Positions 32,111-43,600 of a DNA stretch of 64,000 nucleotides are shown here, piece by piece (positions within the stretch are counted from its first letter, which is position 1; each line of letters opens with the position of its first letter). The position numbers were made by a program, and so were the translations under genes. The notes beneath the pieces are model-generated. The model worked only from the letters and a program-made list of their open reading frames with translations, made no database searches and was not told the origin of the DNA. Source of the DNA: Astropecten irregularis (taxonomy: Eukaryota > Echinodermata > Asteroidea > Paxillosida > Astropectinidae); the NCBI GenBank assembly GCA_963971285.1, contig OZ020262.1, positions 8,252,745 through 8,316,744 on the forward strand, in the 5' to 3' direction.

Positions 32111-32210
32111 AAGGTGTCAACAACATTTCTTTACCGAGATAATTAAGAGGATCAGTTTTTCAGAATAATTCTGAAAGCTATTCAGTATCTGGCTTACTGA
32201 CAATTTATAC

Positions 32211-32357
32211 AATGGGAGACTTTGGAGAACTGGTGTTCAAGTCAACAGCGCACGCGCACGCACGCGCAAAACAACGCGCGCATGCTCACAATTGCGCAAG
32301 CATGGTTTGCACGTGTGCTGTTGACTCAAGACCGGTTCTCCAAAGTCTCCCATTGTG
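32211..32357. repeat. 147-bp foldback element
   Basis: The arms ACAATGGGAGACTTTGGAGA and its inverse lie at the ends, with GTCAACAGC inside on both sides. The loop is CpG/GC-alternating (GCACGCGCACGCACGCGC), a possible Z-DNA former. No clear target duplication. Confidence 0.7.
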
Positions 32358-32359
32358 GT

Positions 32360-32880
32360 AATGCTTTTGTTAGTAAGGCAAAATATTAACAAGTTTTAAT
32401 AATGGATGAGTATATTTCGATCAATTCTCTCAGACATCATGATGAATCCTTTCTTATAATCTTTTCAACTGCAGTTCATTTGAATATGCAAAGCGAAATC
32501 CAACAAAACGTTGTCATAGTTGTTCTAGAGTACCCTTTTTATTGCATTACCAAGATTTATATGGAAACTATTCGTTGAATAAAATTTGCATGAATTTTCT
32601 ATATTATCAGAGTGTTGTTTTGTGAGAATATTTCTTTGTTTATTGGTGTTTCAATGGTCTGTAGTGGTGCATGGTTATGTCAAAGAAACTATGGAGAAAA
32701 TTCAAAGAAAAACACATAATTATGGACATGATCTCTTGAGGGTCGATGATGTATACTGCACACATTTCTAACAACATTTATGTTCACTCGGGCAAAACAG
32801 TGGCAAAAATCTGTTTACTGCGATGTTGTGCAACCAATTTCTGTTGATGGTCGCAAAAAAGTACAGGTATACAGGTTATT
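32360..32880. other. Unassigned DNA
   Basis: AT-rich with short frames only (for example 32586-32771), none with a recognisable domain. I see no RNA gene or repeat. Confidence 0.4.
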
Positions 32881-33128
32881 GGAAAGAATTCCACTGACGG
32901 CCATCACTTGTGCACAAACCTATGGGACCAACAGGGCGTTTTGAAATGGCTACCGCTGCATTCGAAGTGTATTTGTAGGTAAAAAAAATACCTGAAAATC
33001 TCACTTTTTAGATAAGCTACACCAGTTTTCACACCTAAGATTGAAGTTCATAATGACTTGCATCAAATAAGTTAACTCTTGGAGGAAATAACCCTGTTTC
33101 TGTCATGGTCGTCAGTGGAATTCTTTCC
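32881..33128. mobile_element. Foldback MITE family F, copy 3 (inverted)
   Basis: It begins GGAAAGAATTCCACTGACGG and ends CGTCAGTGGAATTCTTTCC. Its interior is the reverse complement of copies 1 and 2. Confidence 0.8.
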
Positions 33129-33258
33129 CAGGTGATTATTTTCTACTTTCTTGTAAATAAAATAATTGGACGGTCTGCTGGAGAATATGGAGATGTGTCC
33201 CTAACCTTGCAGATGTGCAGGGGTCATTTTCATGGAGCTGCTAAGCACAACAAAATGC

Positions 33259-33447
33259 TTAAAGGTAGTATCATACTTTGGTAAGACACCAAAACAGAAA
33301 TGTCCACAGATGTATGTATATTAACTTACAGGGTATGAAGATGGTGGTGAAAGAAACATATATACTGTTAAAATATTTCCGCCTGAAATGGTGTATTTAT
33401 GAATCTGTATTTCTTTGATAAAAAGCAAAGTATGATACTACCTTTAA
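33259..33447. mobile_element. TTAA MITE, left boundary of unit A
   Basis: Ends TTAAAGGTAGTATCATACTT and CAAAGTATGATACTACC then TTTAA, with TTAA on both sides. This is the short internally deleted version (CCTGAAATGGTGTATTTATG goes straight on to AATCTGTATTTCTTTG). Confidence 0.85.
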
Positions 33448-34331
33448 CTTTAAGCAGAAAAGAATGCTTAGCTTAGCACAAAAATGTCTCGCCCAATAAA
33501 ACAAACCACCATTAAAATTTCCATTTGATATTTATGGTCAGCGAACAACAGCTAAAGAACAATGACAAGTGATACACGACACATGGAAATTTGGTTGTTA
33601 ATCCTGTTTTTAGTTAAGACGAAAATCTCACGATTAGCATATTTTTGTGCTAAGCAGCTAAATTGGCCCCAGGCTAGGCATGCAGGTTGATTAGTGCTTG
33701 ATCACTGAAGGATGCACCACACTAAATAGCTCAAAAATCAATGCGCCGAGCTGATTATCATAATGCCGTGGGTACCCCTCAAATGTTTTTTAAATATGCA
33801 ATTTGGGGGGTCGTGCAATTAATATATTGCATAATTTTGACTGGTTATGACAACCTGGGGGTTCAGTGCTTCAGCCTGTTGTAGAGACTTGAGATATTTT
33901 GGTTTACAATCCGGTCCTACGTACATTGTCTTGAACGTGGAGGGTTGCTTCATGAAAACTCGTAGCAAGTCGGTTACGGAAGAAGGACATTTCGGGGGTG
34001 TTTTTTTCTTGGGGCATTTAAAAAAAAATCCAATCGGTTACCCAACCAAAAATTGAAAAGAATTGGGTAGATGAGAGTTCACACTATCATTTACACCATT
34101 GCACCAACAACTGAGAAACTTCTGGATGGGTTTTTTTTTGAACTGTGAAGTTGAGGGATTTTACACTAAGCTCAATGGGAGTTAATTTAGTGTGGTGCAC
34201 CCTGAAAATAATGGTGAGTGGAAATACCGCCCTCAACGATAGAAAGCTGCTCAATGTACACTGCACATGTGAATTGTACACGTACAGTACGTACCTAATG
34301 TACCTACACGGACTGAAGTGAAGACATAATC

Positions 34332-35685
34332 ATGAAGTGAGTGGTTTTAAAACGCGTTTTATAGGCCCTCCTAGCTCAAAGTTAATTTTTATTTCGTTGT
34401 ATTTTGGTGAGTGTTTCTGAAAGAAAAACCAGATGAATTTTTATCCTTTTTGTCGTTTAGTTTTATTCTCTTCTATTGCAGTTTACCAAAGAAAAAACAT
34501 ACATGTGAGAATCTTCCAAATTATGAAATTTTCAACAAAGAGTGCACATGGTTGTTTCTTATTATTTTTTTTAACTGTGTAAGATATTATTGGTTTCATT
34601 AACAGTTGAACTGCCTGTCCTAATTTCTTTTCAAACAGATATGGAGAAATTGTGAACATCAACCTGGTCAGAGACAAGAAGACCGGAAAGTCAGAGGGTT
34701 ACTGCTTTATAGCCTACGAGAACAAACGAAGCACAATACTAGCTGTGGATAACTTCAACGGTATAAAGGTACATGTACGCCCCATTCTATGTGCTCTGAA
34801 TCACACAATGGACCTTTCTTTTGTGAATTGTGATGAGCTTGGAGTACTAGTAAGCTGTAGGTTGTGGGTTCGAATCCCCCCTTAGGCAACGTATGATTTT
34901 TTTAGTGTGTGCACTGAGTGTGTTGTGCTGATATATGTTGGTGACAGTGTTTCCCCTGCCTATTGAACTGTGAGGCGGCCCGCCTCACGGTTTTCGGGGA
35001 CCGCCTCGCACATTTTTTGCCAATACTGCCGCCTCACGTTCACAGAAACAAAAATTATATTTTTTTTAATACACAATATGCTGAATATCACAGAAATTCT
35101 TAATAATCTTAAAAAACACACATATATTTTACGGATAAAAGCAGAAGATAAAAGCGCTTTTTCCGTTCAAGCTCTGAAAAACGAAACGTAACACTTGCAC
35201 AGCGCGTATACGGCCGGGCGGCACAGCGCGTACGGCCGGGCGACACAGCTCACACAACGGCCGACATTATCTCGATCACACGGTGCCTACACAGCGAACA
35301 CGCAGTCATGTATTCTCACGAAATAGACCGATTTGCCTTGACTGGTTCGCAATGTATGCACTGTCGTGAGGCACCTGGTGAACGGCAAGCCTAATTTGCT
35401 TTGTTCTGTTTCTCTGAAATATATCTCTGGACAACTACTCGCACATGGCACTCCATTTCTTCATTTCACATCAGTAAATGTTTGTGTATTTCCAACAGCT
35501 CTTGGGTCGCGTGCTCCGATTGGACCACGTCGGCGAGTACCGCAAACCTAAAGAAGATGAAGACGATGATGAAGTCACCAAGCAACTACGGCAGGATGGA
35601 TGCGCCCCCAAAACCCCATCTCCATCTGCTTCTAGTGACGAAGAGGAGGAGGACTATCCGACTCCTAAAAAGAAATCCAAAAAAG
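34332..35685 (+). pseudogene. RBMX2: RBMX2 partial tandem copy, exons 1, 3 and 4 without exon 2
   Basis: Exon 1 is ATGAA (34332-34336) with donor GTGAGT. Exon 3 is 34639-34768 (KYGEIVNINLVRDKKTGKSE onward) and exon 4 is 35499-35685. All splice sites match unit B. Exon 2, which carries the first RRM strand (RNP2), is absent. Because exon 2 is 171 nt, exon 1 still joins exon 3 in frame (ATG AA|A TAT, read MKYGEI). The two changes seen against unit B (ENKRST for ENQRST, VLRLDH for VLRVDH) hit positions conserved in RBMX2. As a protein it could not make a normal RRM. However, its exon 1 and upstream region could serve as an alternative start by splicing to exon 2 of unit B. Whether it is transcribed is unknown. 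Confidence 0.78.
34820..34890 (+). repeat. tRNA-derived SINE-like fragment (B box) in intron 3, unit A
   Basis: It has GGTTGTGGGTTCGAATCC, a good Pol III B box, followed by CCCCCTTAGG. No acceptor stem or A box is convincing. The copy in unit B is at about 40380-40450. It is probably the body of an old tRNA-derived SINE. Confidence 0.45.
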
Positions 35686-35779
35686 GTAAGGACTTCAGGC
35701 CAGCCTCTTGTATTTCAAAGATTCTTTGCTGACAGGCGTTTCACCCTTTTCTCAATCAAGAGTCTAATATTGGAATTTT

Positions 35780-36167
35780 AGGCACTTTCACACACACCTA
35801 AAAGTGCGACTATTTGGGTCGCGCTCCAAATCGCGACCCATATAGTCACGCTTTTATTTGTGTTCACACAGGCCAAAAAGCGTGACCCACCAATCGCACC
35901 ATTAGGATTTCTTTTAAACTGCCCATACGCAGTGAAGCATTAAGTTGGCATGCATCCTGTGCTAAACTCGCGCGCCCGCCTTGCATGATGGGATATTAAA
36001 AACCAGGTTTTTTTTGGTGCACCGTTCACACAGCAAATAATTGCGACTATTTGCAAACAGATGCACTATTAGTGCGATTTGAATCGCTCTTCAAATCGCG
36101 CTCCAATTCGCGATTATTTGTGTCCACACACAAATAAGCGCTTTTTTGGTGTGTGTGAACGTTCCTA
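35780..36167. mobile_element. MITE with CACTTTCACACACACC ends, unit A
   Basis: The inverted ends GGCACTTTCACACACACC and GGTGTGTGTGAACGTTCC are flanked by TA. The interior repeats CGATTTGAATCGC / AAATCGCG-like motifs in both directions. The same insertion is in unit B at about 41362-41749, so it predates the duplication. It lies in the intron after exon 4. Confidence 0.68.
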
Positions 36168-36575
36168 ATGGGGTAACAGGGAAATTTGTGGGCTTCAATC
36201 AGATCCTTAATTCCTACAGCCCAGGTTTTGTCGTTTTGCTTTGCTTTTTGTACTGACCTCATTATCAGCCACTTGTCAATTGGAGGTCATCTGGCTTAGT
36301 GCTGTGCATTATTGGAGGATGTGGAAAACGGTCACCGCTTTGAAAAAAATGGTCGGTTCTCCAAGCTCCGATTAAGAAAAATTTATGGCAGCGCTAGCGC
36401 GCACATGCCAATAATGCACACGTTGAAGTGATGCATACTGTAATACATATAGCGATGTAGGAAATGTGTATAAAACATGCTACAGTAATCGTTGCTGTGA
36501 CGTACTATAGTACATGAGTTTCTGGTCTCGATCTACGTGCGTGTTCGGGAATCTTACGATATTTTGTACACGGTC

Positions 36576-36752
36576 TTAAAAGGTAGTATCATACTTTGGT
36601 AAGAAACCAAAACAGAATTTACTTATAACTTACAGGGTATGAAGATGGTGGTGAAAGAAACATACTGTTAAAATATTTCCGCCTGAAATGGTGTATTTAT
36701 GAATCTGTATTTCTTTGATAAAAAGCAAATTTAAGTATGATACTACCTTTAA
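36576..36752. mobile_element. Hybrid TTAA MITE between units A and B
   Basis: Its left third (AAACCAAAACAGAATTTACT then TATAACTTACAGGG) matches the MITE at 42158-42487. Its right part (GATGGTGGTGAAAGAAACAT, then the internal deletion joining TTTATG to AATCTG) matches 33259-33447. The switch lies within ACTTACAGGGTATGAAGA at about 36630-36650. Confidence 0.82.
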
Positions 36753-37622
36753 CTTTAAGCAGAAAAGAATGCTTAGCTTAGCACAAAAATGTCTCGCCCA
36801 ATAAAACAAACCACCATTAAAATTTCCATTTGATATTTATGGTCAGCGAACAACAGCTAAAGAACAATCACAAGTGATACACGACACATGGAAATTTGGT
36901 TGTTAATCCTGTTTTTAGTTAAGACGAAAATCTCACGGTTAGCATATTTTTGTGCTAAGCAGCTAAATTGGCCCCAGGCTAGGCATGCAGGTTGATTAGT
37001 GCTTGATCACTGAAGGATGCACCACACTAAATAGCTCAAAAATCAATGCGCCGAGCTGATTATCATAATGTGTGTACCCTCAAATGTTTTTTAAATATGC
37101 AATTTGGGGGGTCGTGCAATTAATATATTGTGTAATTTTGACTGGTTATGACAACCTGGGGGTTCAGTGCTTCAGCCTGTTGTAGAGACTTGAGATATTT
37201 TGGTTTACAATCCGGTCCTACATTGTCTTGAACGTGGAGGGTTGCTTCATGAAAACTCGTAGCAAGTCGGTTACGGAAGAAGGACATTTCGGGGGTGTTT
37301 TTTTCTTGGGGCAATTAGAAAAAAATCTAATCGGTTACCCAACCAAAAATTGAAAAGAATTGGGTAGATGAGAGTTCACACTATCATTTACACTATTGCA
37401 CCAACAACTGAGAAACTTCTGGATGGGGTTTTTTGAACTGTGAAGTTGAGGGATTTTACACTAAGCTCAATGGGAGTTTATTTAGTGTGGTGCACCCTGA
37501 AAATAATGGTGAGTGGAAATACCGCCCTCAACGATAGAAAGCTGCACAATGTACACTGCACATGTTATACACGTACAGTACGTACCTAATGTACCTACAC
37601 GGACTGAAGTGAAGACATAATC

Positions 37623-40600
37623 ATGAAGTGAGTGGTTTAAGAAAACTTTGAAGAAATCGAATACCTTTATTGCATCACTTTGGTCTTTTGCTTCAAATAG
37701 ACTTTATTTAGGCTCGGTATTTAGTAATTTGGCCAGTGCTCGGCCGCGGTAACTTAACATTTTATTGTCACGTGCTTTTAAAAGATCGTACACCGTACAC
37801 GTAAACGTTATCATTAATAGATGAACATGTAGGGTGATGATCCGTGGATGTAGGAATAGCACGTGACAATAACGTTACTTACCAAGCAATGGCCAAAAAA
37901 CAAAGACATCATGATCATAAATTGGCTTGAAAATCACTCCACCTTTTCTCTGAATGTGAGGGATAAAATGCAGCATATTTATTTGCGCTCACGATCATTC
38001 TGTGTGATCAAAATCTGTGTTTTCCGACGTATAACCAAACGATCACGTTGGCACGGCGGCCATTTTTGTTATATTTTTGTGACTGTGTGCCACATATGGC
38101 TGCCATCTTGTATGGAGCAGAGCCACACAAGATGGCCGCCGCAAAGATCGTCTGGGTTTTGGTCAGACACATCGATTTTCATCAAACGGAATGACTGTGA
38201 GTGCAATAAAAAACAAGCTGCATTTCATCTCTGACAATCGGAGAAGAGATTTTCAAGCCGCTGAGTGATGTCTTTGTTGTCATTTGGGAACATTCTTGGC
38301 GCAAGTACCATGAAGTACAATTTTTTCTGTGTAAAAAACGTCTAACCCCATGGGATTCTAATAGAAACCTACCATTAAGATTTTTCCGACTGAAATGGTG
38401 TATTTATCCAGAAATTAGTCAAAACAACGACCAAAAATCTTTTTGATCTTTTAAAAGATCAAAAAATGAAAGAGAAAAGACTTAAGAAATACTGTTGGCG
38501 CCTTTCACGGTTTTCTCAAAAAGTGGGCAACGTATGGGACTGACATTTTCACAGATTACTTTCACTGTATCTTCCTTGATATTTTTTGCCCATGAATCTG
38601 TATTTCTTTGATAAAAACCAAAGTATGATATAACCTTTGATAAACAAAATGGCTCATTTAATGTCAAAAACACCCTGTAATAAAAAACTCACTTTTCAGA
38701 TTATATGATCATACCCCAGTTCTACACAGCAGGAATTCTCATCCAAGAAACATTGAAACCAATGTTGTACTAATTTAGTAATTACCAACTTGACATTTCC
38801 GCATCCATTTTTGTTGTATCCACAGCCCATTGACCAACGTCAAGAACATCAATAAACTCAACGAAATTGAAGCTGAGCTGGGCGTCGCTGGGAGTAAGAC
38901 GTCATGGCATGAGCAGTACAAAGACAGTGCCTATATATTCGTAGGGGGTCTCCCCTATGATCTGACCGAGGGTGACATCATCTGCGTGTTTTCTCAGTAA
39001 GTTTGTTGTCTCGGATCTCCGACTGGGCCCAGTTTCATGGTTTTACTTACATGATGTACCACAGAAGTTGGCGTTCTTACGATCCTTATTTTCCACTTAG
39101 TGCCGAAAAAGCCTGAATTTCTACACTAGCTGAGGAACTGAGACATCCTTAAGCGAACTTTGCAAGCGTAAATCAGAAAAATCTTCCCTTATCATTAAAA
39201 TAGGATCTGGTAAGCACAGAATGTTCTGCTTCTGTAGGCGCTGATTCTACAAATTGCCTTAAAGGTAATATCATACTTTGGTTTTTGTTGAAGAAATTAC
39301 AGATTCATGGACACAAATATCAAGACAGATACAGTAACAGTCATCTGTGAAAATTTCAGTCCCATACGTTGCCCACTTTTTGAGAAAACAGTGAAAAACA
39401 GCCCGTTTTTTGTCAATCTTTTCTCTTTGTTTTGGATCTTTTAAAAGATCAAAAAGATTTGTGGTCGTTGTTTGACTAATTTCCGGATAAATACACAGTT
39501 TCAGGCGAAACAATTTTAACGGTATGTTTCTACCATCACCATCTTTATACCCTGTAAGTTATACGTAAATCTGTGAACATTTCTGTTTTGGTTTCTTTTA
39601 TGATACTACCTTTAAGTCGAGCCATGAAATTGAGCCCTGTCCTTTGTGTTCAATGATTACGATGATACAAAGGGTATCAAATTTTTATTTGCAGGTAATA
39701 AACTGCGGCAAACTGCTCATCGGCCAAAAATGACCTGAAATATATCAAATGCTTGGAGTTAGGAGGGCATGACGCGTTTTGATCAGGATTTCAAAGGCTA
39801 AATGACAAGGGGACAAGAACATGCACCCCTCCCCCTCCCTTTGTCCCGATCTTGTGCATGTCTTGTTCCCTTGTCATTTAGCCTTTGAGAAAGATCCTGC
39901 TAGAATCAAAACGCGTTTTATAGGCCCTCCTAGCTCAAAGTTAATTTTTATTTCGTTGTATTTTGGTGAGTGTTTCTAAAAGAAAAACCAGATGAATTTT
40001 TATCCTTTTTGTCGTTTAGTTTTATTCTCTTCTATTGCAGTTTACCAAAGAAAAAACATACATGTGAGAATCTTCCAAATTATGAAATTTTCAACAAAGA
40101 GTGCACATGGTTGTTTCTTATTATTTTTTTTAACTGTGTAAGATATTATTGGTTTCATTAACAGTTGAACTGCCTGTCCTAATTTCTTTTCAAACAGATA
40201 TGGAGAAATTGTGAACATCAACCTGGTCAGAGACAAGAAGACCGGAAAGTCAGAGGGTTACTGCTTTATAGCCTACGAGAACCAACGAAGCACAATACTA
40301 GCTGTGGATAACTTCAACGGTATAAAGGTACATGTACGCCCCATTCTATGTGCTCTGAATCACACAATAGACCTTTCTTTTGTGAATTGTGATGAGCTTG
40401 GAGTACTAGTAAGCTGTAGGTTGTGGGTTCGAATCCCCCCCTTAGGCAACGTATGATTTTGTTAGTGTGTGCACTGAGTGTGTTGTGCTGATATATGTTG
40501 GTGACAGTGTTTCCCCTGCCTATTAAACTGTGAGGCGGCCCGCCTCACGGTTTTCGGGGACCGCCTTGCACATTTTTTGCCAATACTGCCGCCTCACGTT

Positions 40601-43600
40601 CACAGAAACAAAAATTATATTTTTTGTAATACACAATATGCTGAATATCACAGAAATTCTTAATAATCTTAAAAAACACACATATATTTTACGGATAAAA
40701 GCAGAAGATAAAAGCGCTTTTTCCGTTCAAGCTCTGAAAAACGAAACGTAACACTTGCACAGCGCGTATACGGCCAGGCGGCACAGAGCGTTCGGCCGGG
40801 CGGCACAGAGCGTACGGCCGGGCGACACAGCTCACACAACGGCCGACATTATCTCGATCACACGGTGCCTACACAGCGAACACGCAGTCATGTATTCTCA
40901 CGAAATAGACCGATTTGCCTTGACTGGTTCGCAATGTATGCACTGTCGTGAGGCACCTGGTGAACGGCAAGCCTAATTTGCTTTGTTCTGTTTCTCTGAA
41001 ATATATCTCTGGACAACTTATCGCACATGGCACTCCATTTCTTCATTTCACATCAGTAAATTTTTGTGTACTTCCAACAGCTCTTGGGTCGCGTGCTCCG
41101 AGTGGACCACGTCGGCGAGTACCGCAAACCTAAAGAAGATGAAGACGATGATGAAGTCACCAAGCAACTACGGCAGGATGGATGCGCCCCCAAAACCCCA
41201 TCTCCATCTGCTTCTAGTGACGAAGAGGAGGAGGACTATCCGACTCCTAAAAAGAAATCCAAAAAAGGTAAGGACTTCAGGCCAGCCTCTTGTATTTCAA
41301 AGATTCTTTGCTGACAGGAGTTTTACCCTTTTCTCAATCAAGAGTTTAATATTGGAATTTTAGGCACTTTCACACACACCTAAAAGTGCGACTATTTGGG
41401 TCGCGCTCCAAATCGCGACCCATATAGTCGCGCTTTTATTTGTGTTCACACAGGCCAAAAAGCGTGACCCACCAATCGCACCAGTAGGATTTCTTTTAAA
41501 CTGCCCATATGCAGTGAAGCGTTAAGTTGGCATGCATCCTGTGCTAAACTCGCGCGCCCGCCTTGCATGATGGGATATTAAAAACCAGGGTTTTTTTGGT
41601 GCACCGTTCACACAGCAAATAATTGCGACTATTTGCAAACAGATGCACTATTAGTGCGATTTGAATCGCTCTTCAAATCGCGCTCCAATTCGCGATTATT
41701 TGTGTCCACACACAAATAAGCGCTTTTTTGGTGTGTGTGAACGTTCCTAATGGGGTAACAGGGAAATTTGTGGGCTTCAATCAGATCCTTAATTCCTACA
41801 GCCCAGGTTTTGTCGTTTGGCTTTGCTTTTTGTACCGACCTCATTATCAGCCACTTGTCAAGTAGAGGTCATCTGGCTTAGTGCTGTGCGTTATTGGAGG
41901 ATGTGGAAAACGGACACCGCTTTGAAAAAATGGTCGGTTCTCCGAGCTCCAATTAAGAAAAATTAATGGCAGCGCTAGCGCGCACATGCCAATAATGCAC
42001 ACGTTGAAGTGATGCATACTGTTATATATATAGCGATGTAGGAAATGTGTATAAAACATGCTACAGTAATCGTTGCGGTGACGTACTATAGTACATGAGT
42101 TTCTGGTCTCGATCTACGTGCGTGTTTGGGAATCTTACGATATTTTGTACAAGGTCTTTAAAGGTAGTATCATACTTTGGTAAGAAACCAAAACAGAATT
42201 TACTTATAACTTACAGGGTATGAAGAGGGTGGTGGTAGAAACATACCGTTAAAATTTTTCCGACTGAAATGGTGTATTTATCCAGAAATGAGTAAAACAA
42301 GATCAAAAATAAAAGAGAAAAGACTAATAAGAAATACTGTCGCTGATTTTCCCTGTTTTCTCAAAAGGTGGGCACAGTATGGGACTGAAATTTTCACAGA
42401 TGACTGTTAATACTGTATCTGTCTTGATATTTTTGCCCATGAATCTGTATTTCTTAGATAAAAACCAAAGTATGATATTACCTTTAATAAATAGGACAAT
42501 AATTCTACATTTCTATGAGAAAACTTGAGTGTCTACCGGAATCTTTGGGAGGGGGAGGGGGGGGGGGGGGCACCAAGGCAAGCTCCTCCCATACCTGTGA
42601 TTGGTCATGCTTTTTTGTGATGCTGTAGAAACTTTATTGTGATTGTGTTTTTACACTATGCTACAGCGAATGTGCAAACTCTACCTTCAAGAAGTGGCAT
42701 TGGTCTTTTCACTACTGAGTGATATAAATTGCATTCATCAATGTGAATATTGCTTCGTTATTTCCATTGAAATTCATTGGGGTACTTGTATCGGTATACT
42801 TTTATCTGGAAGGAGAGGTTCTTCAATGAACCTTCATTGTTCCACAAAATGGGCTCATTGTAGTGAAAAGGACCCCTTGAATAGCATAATAATAATATCC
42901 ACTTTTATATGCCCCATATCACAATCAATAATGTCTGTATGGGCATATTATATTCACAATTATTCCTGGTCATTGGCTACATTCACATTCCTGAAACAAT
43001 CTCAAATCCCTGGGGAGTATAACAGCCCTGGGGCCGATTTCATAAAGCTCTGCGACGCTTCGCAACTCGTTTTACGACGCGTCCTAGCTGCGACGTGTCG
43101 CATCTATGCGGTGAGTCCATAGAGAAAGGATGCGTCTTTACTCCGCGACTCGTCTTTAGTTTTATGAAATCGGCCCCGGGAGGCTAATCAGGCCTTGCGC
43201 TAACTTTATTTCCTGGCTAGCCCACAGGGCCAGCTTAATTACTTCAGATTTTCCTAGGCCATTTAGATTTTTACTAGCTCGTAAATGTTTATAAATCCAT
43301 TTCTCAGGCGTGGTTGTACGGGGGGGGGGGGGGGGGGGGGTGTATTCCCCCCCAAAAAAATTGTGTCTAGCCCCCCAAAAAAATGCAAGTGAATTTTTTT
43401 TTTTTGAACATACTGGATTTTTGTTCAGTTATTAAGCACCAATTACATTTAAAAAACGCCTGGTGTGGGCTATATGTGCATGTTTTTCGACCTCTAATAA
43501 GACATAGCAGAAGCGAGTGTTAGAAGAACCCAAAATATTCGGTCTTCTAGCCCCCCCAAAAAATAATGGCTCTTCTAGCCCCCCAACAATTTTGGCTCTA

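Larger units (their letters stand above)
33259..36575. repeat. RBMX2 tandem duplication, unit A
   Basis: It aligns with unit B (36576-42157) from the TTAA MITE onward: 33259-34346 with 36576-37636, and 34347-36575 with 39906-42157. About 2.27 kb of unit B (37637-39905) has no counterpart here. The join falls at GTGGTTTT|AAAACGCG, inside or beside a foldback repeat. The unit carries RBMX2 exons 1, 3 and 4 but not exon 2. Confidence 0.88.
36576..42157. repeat. RBMX2 tandem duplication, unit B (complete)
   Basis: It starts with the hybrid TTAA MITE and ends against the MITE at 42158. It carries RBMX2 exons 1-4, intron repeats and the 2.27 kb that is missing from unit A. Confidence 0.85.

Noticed and set aside
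34840-34885. A second tRNA gene near the B-box GGTTCGAATCC
   Set aside because: No acceptor stem or A box pairs with it; best read as an old SINE fragment, present in both RBMX2 units.
43321-43340. Poly-G runs here and at 42551, 47261 and 58551 as G-quadruplex regulators
   Set aside because: Plain homopolymers, often next to poly-C or repeat ends and prone to sequencing error. No link to a promoter is seen.
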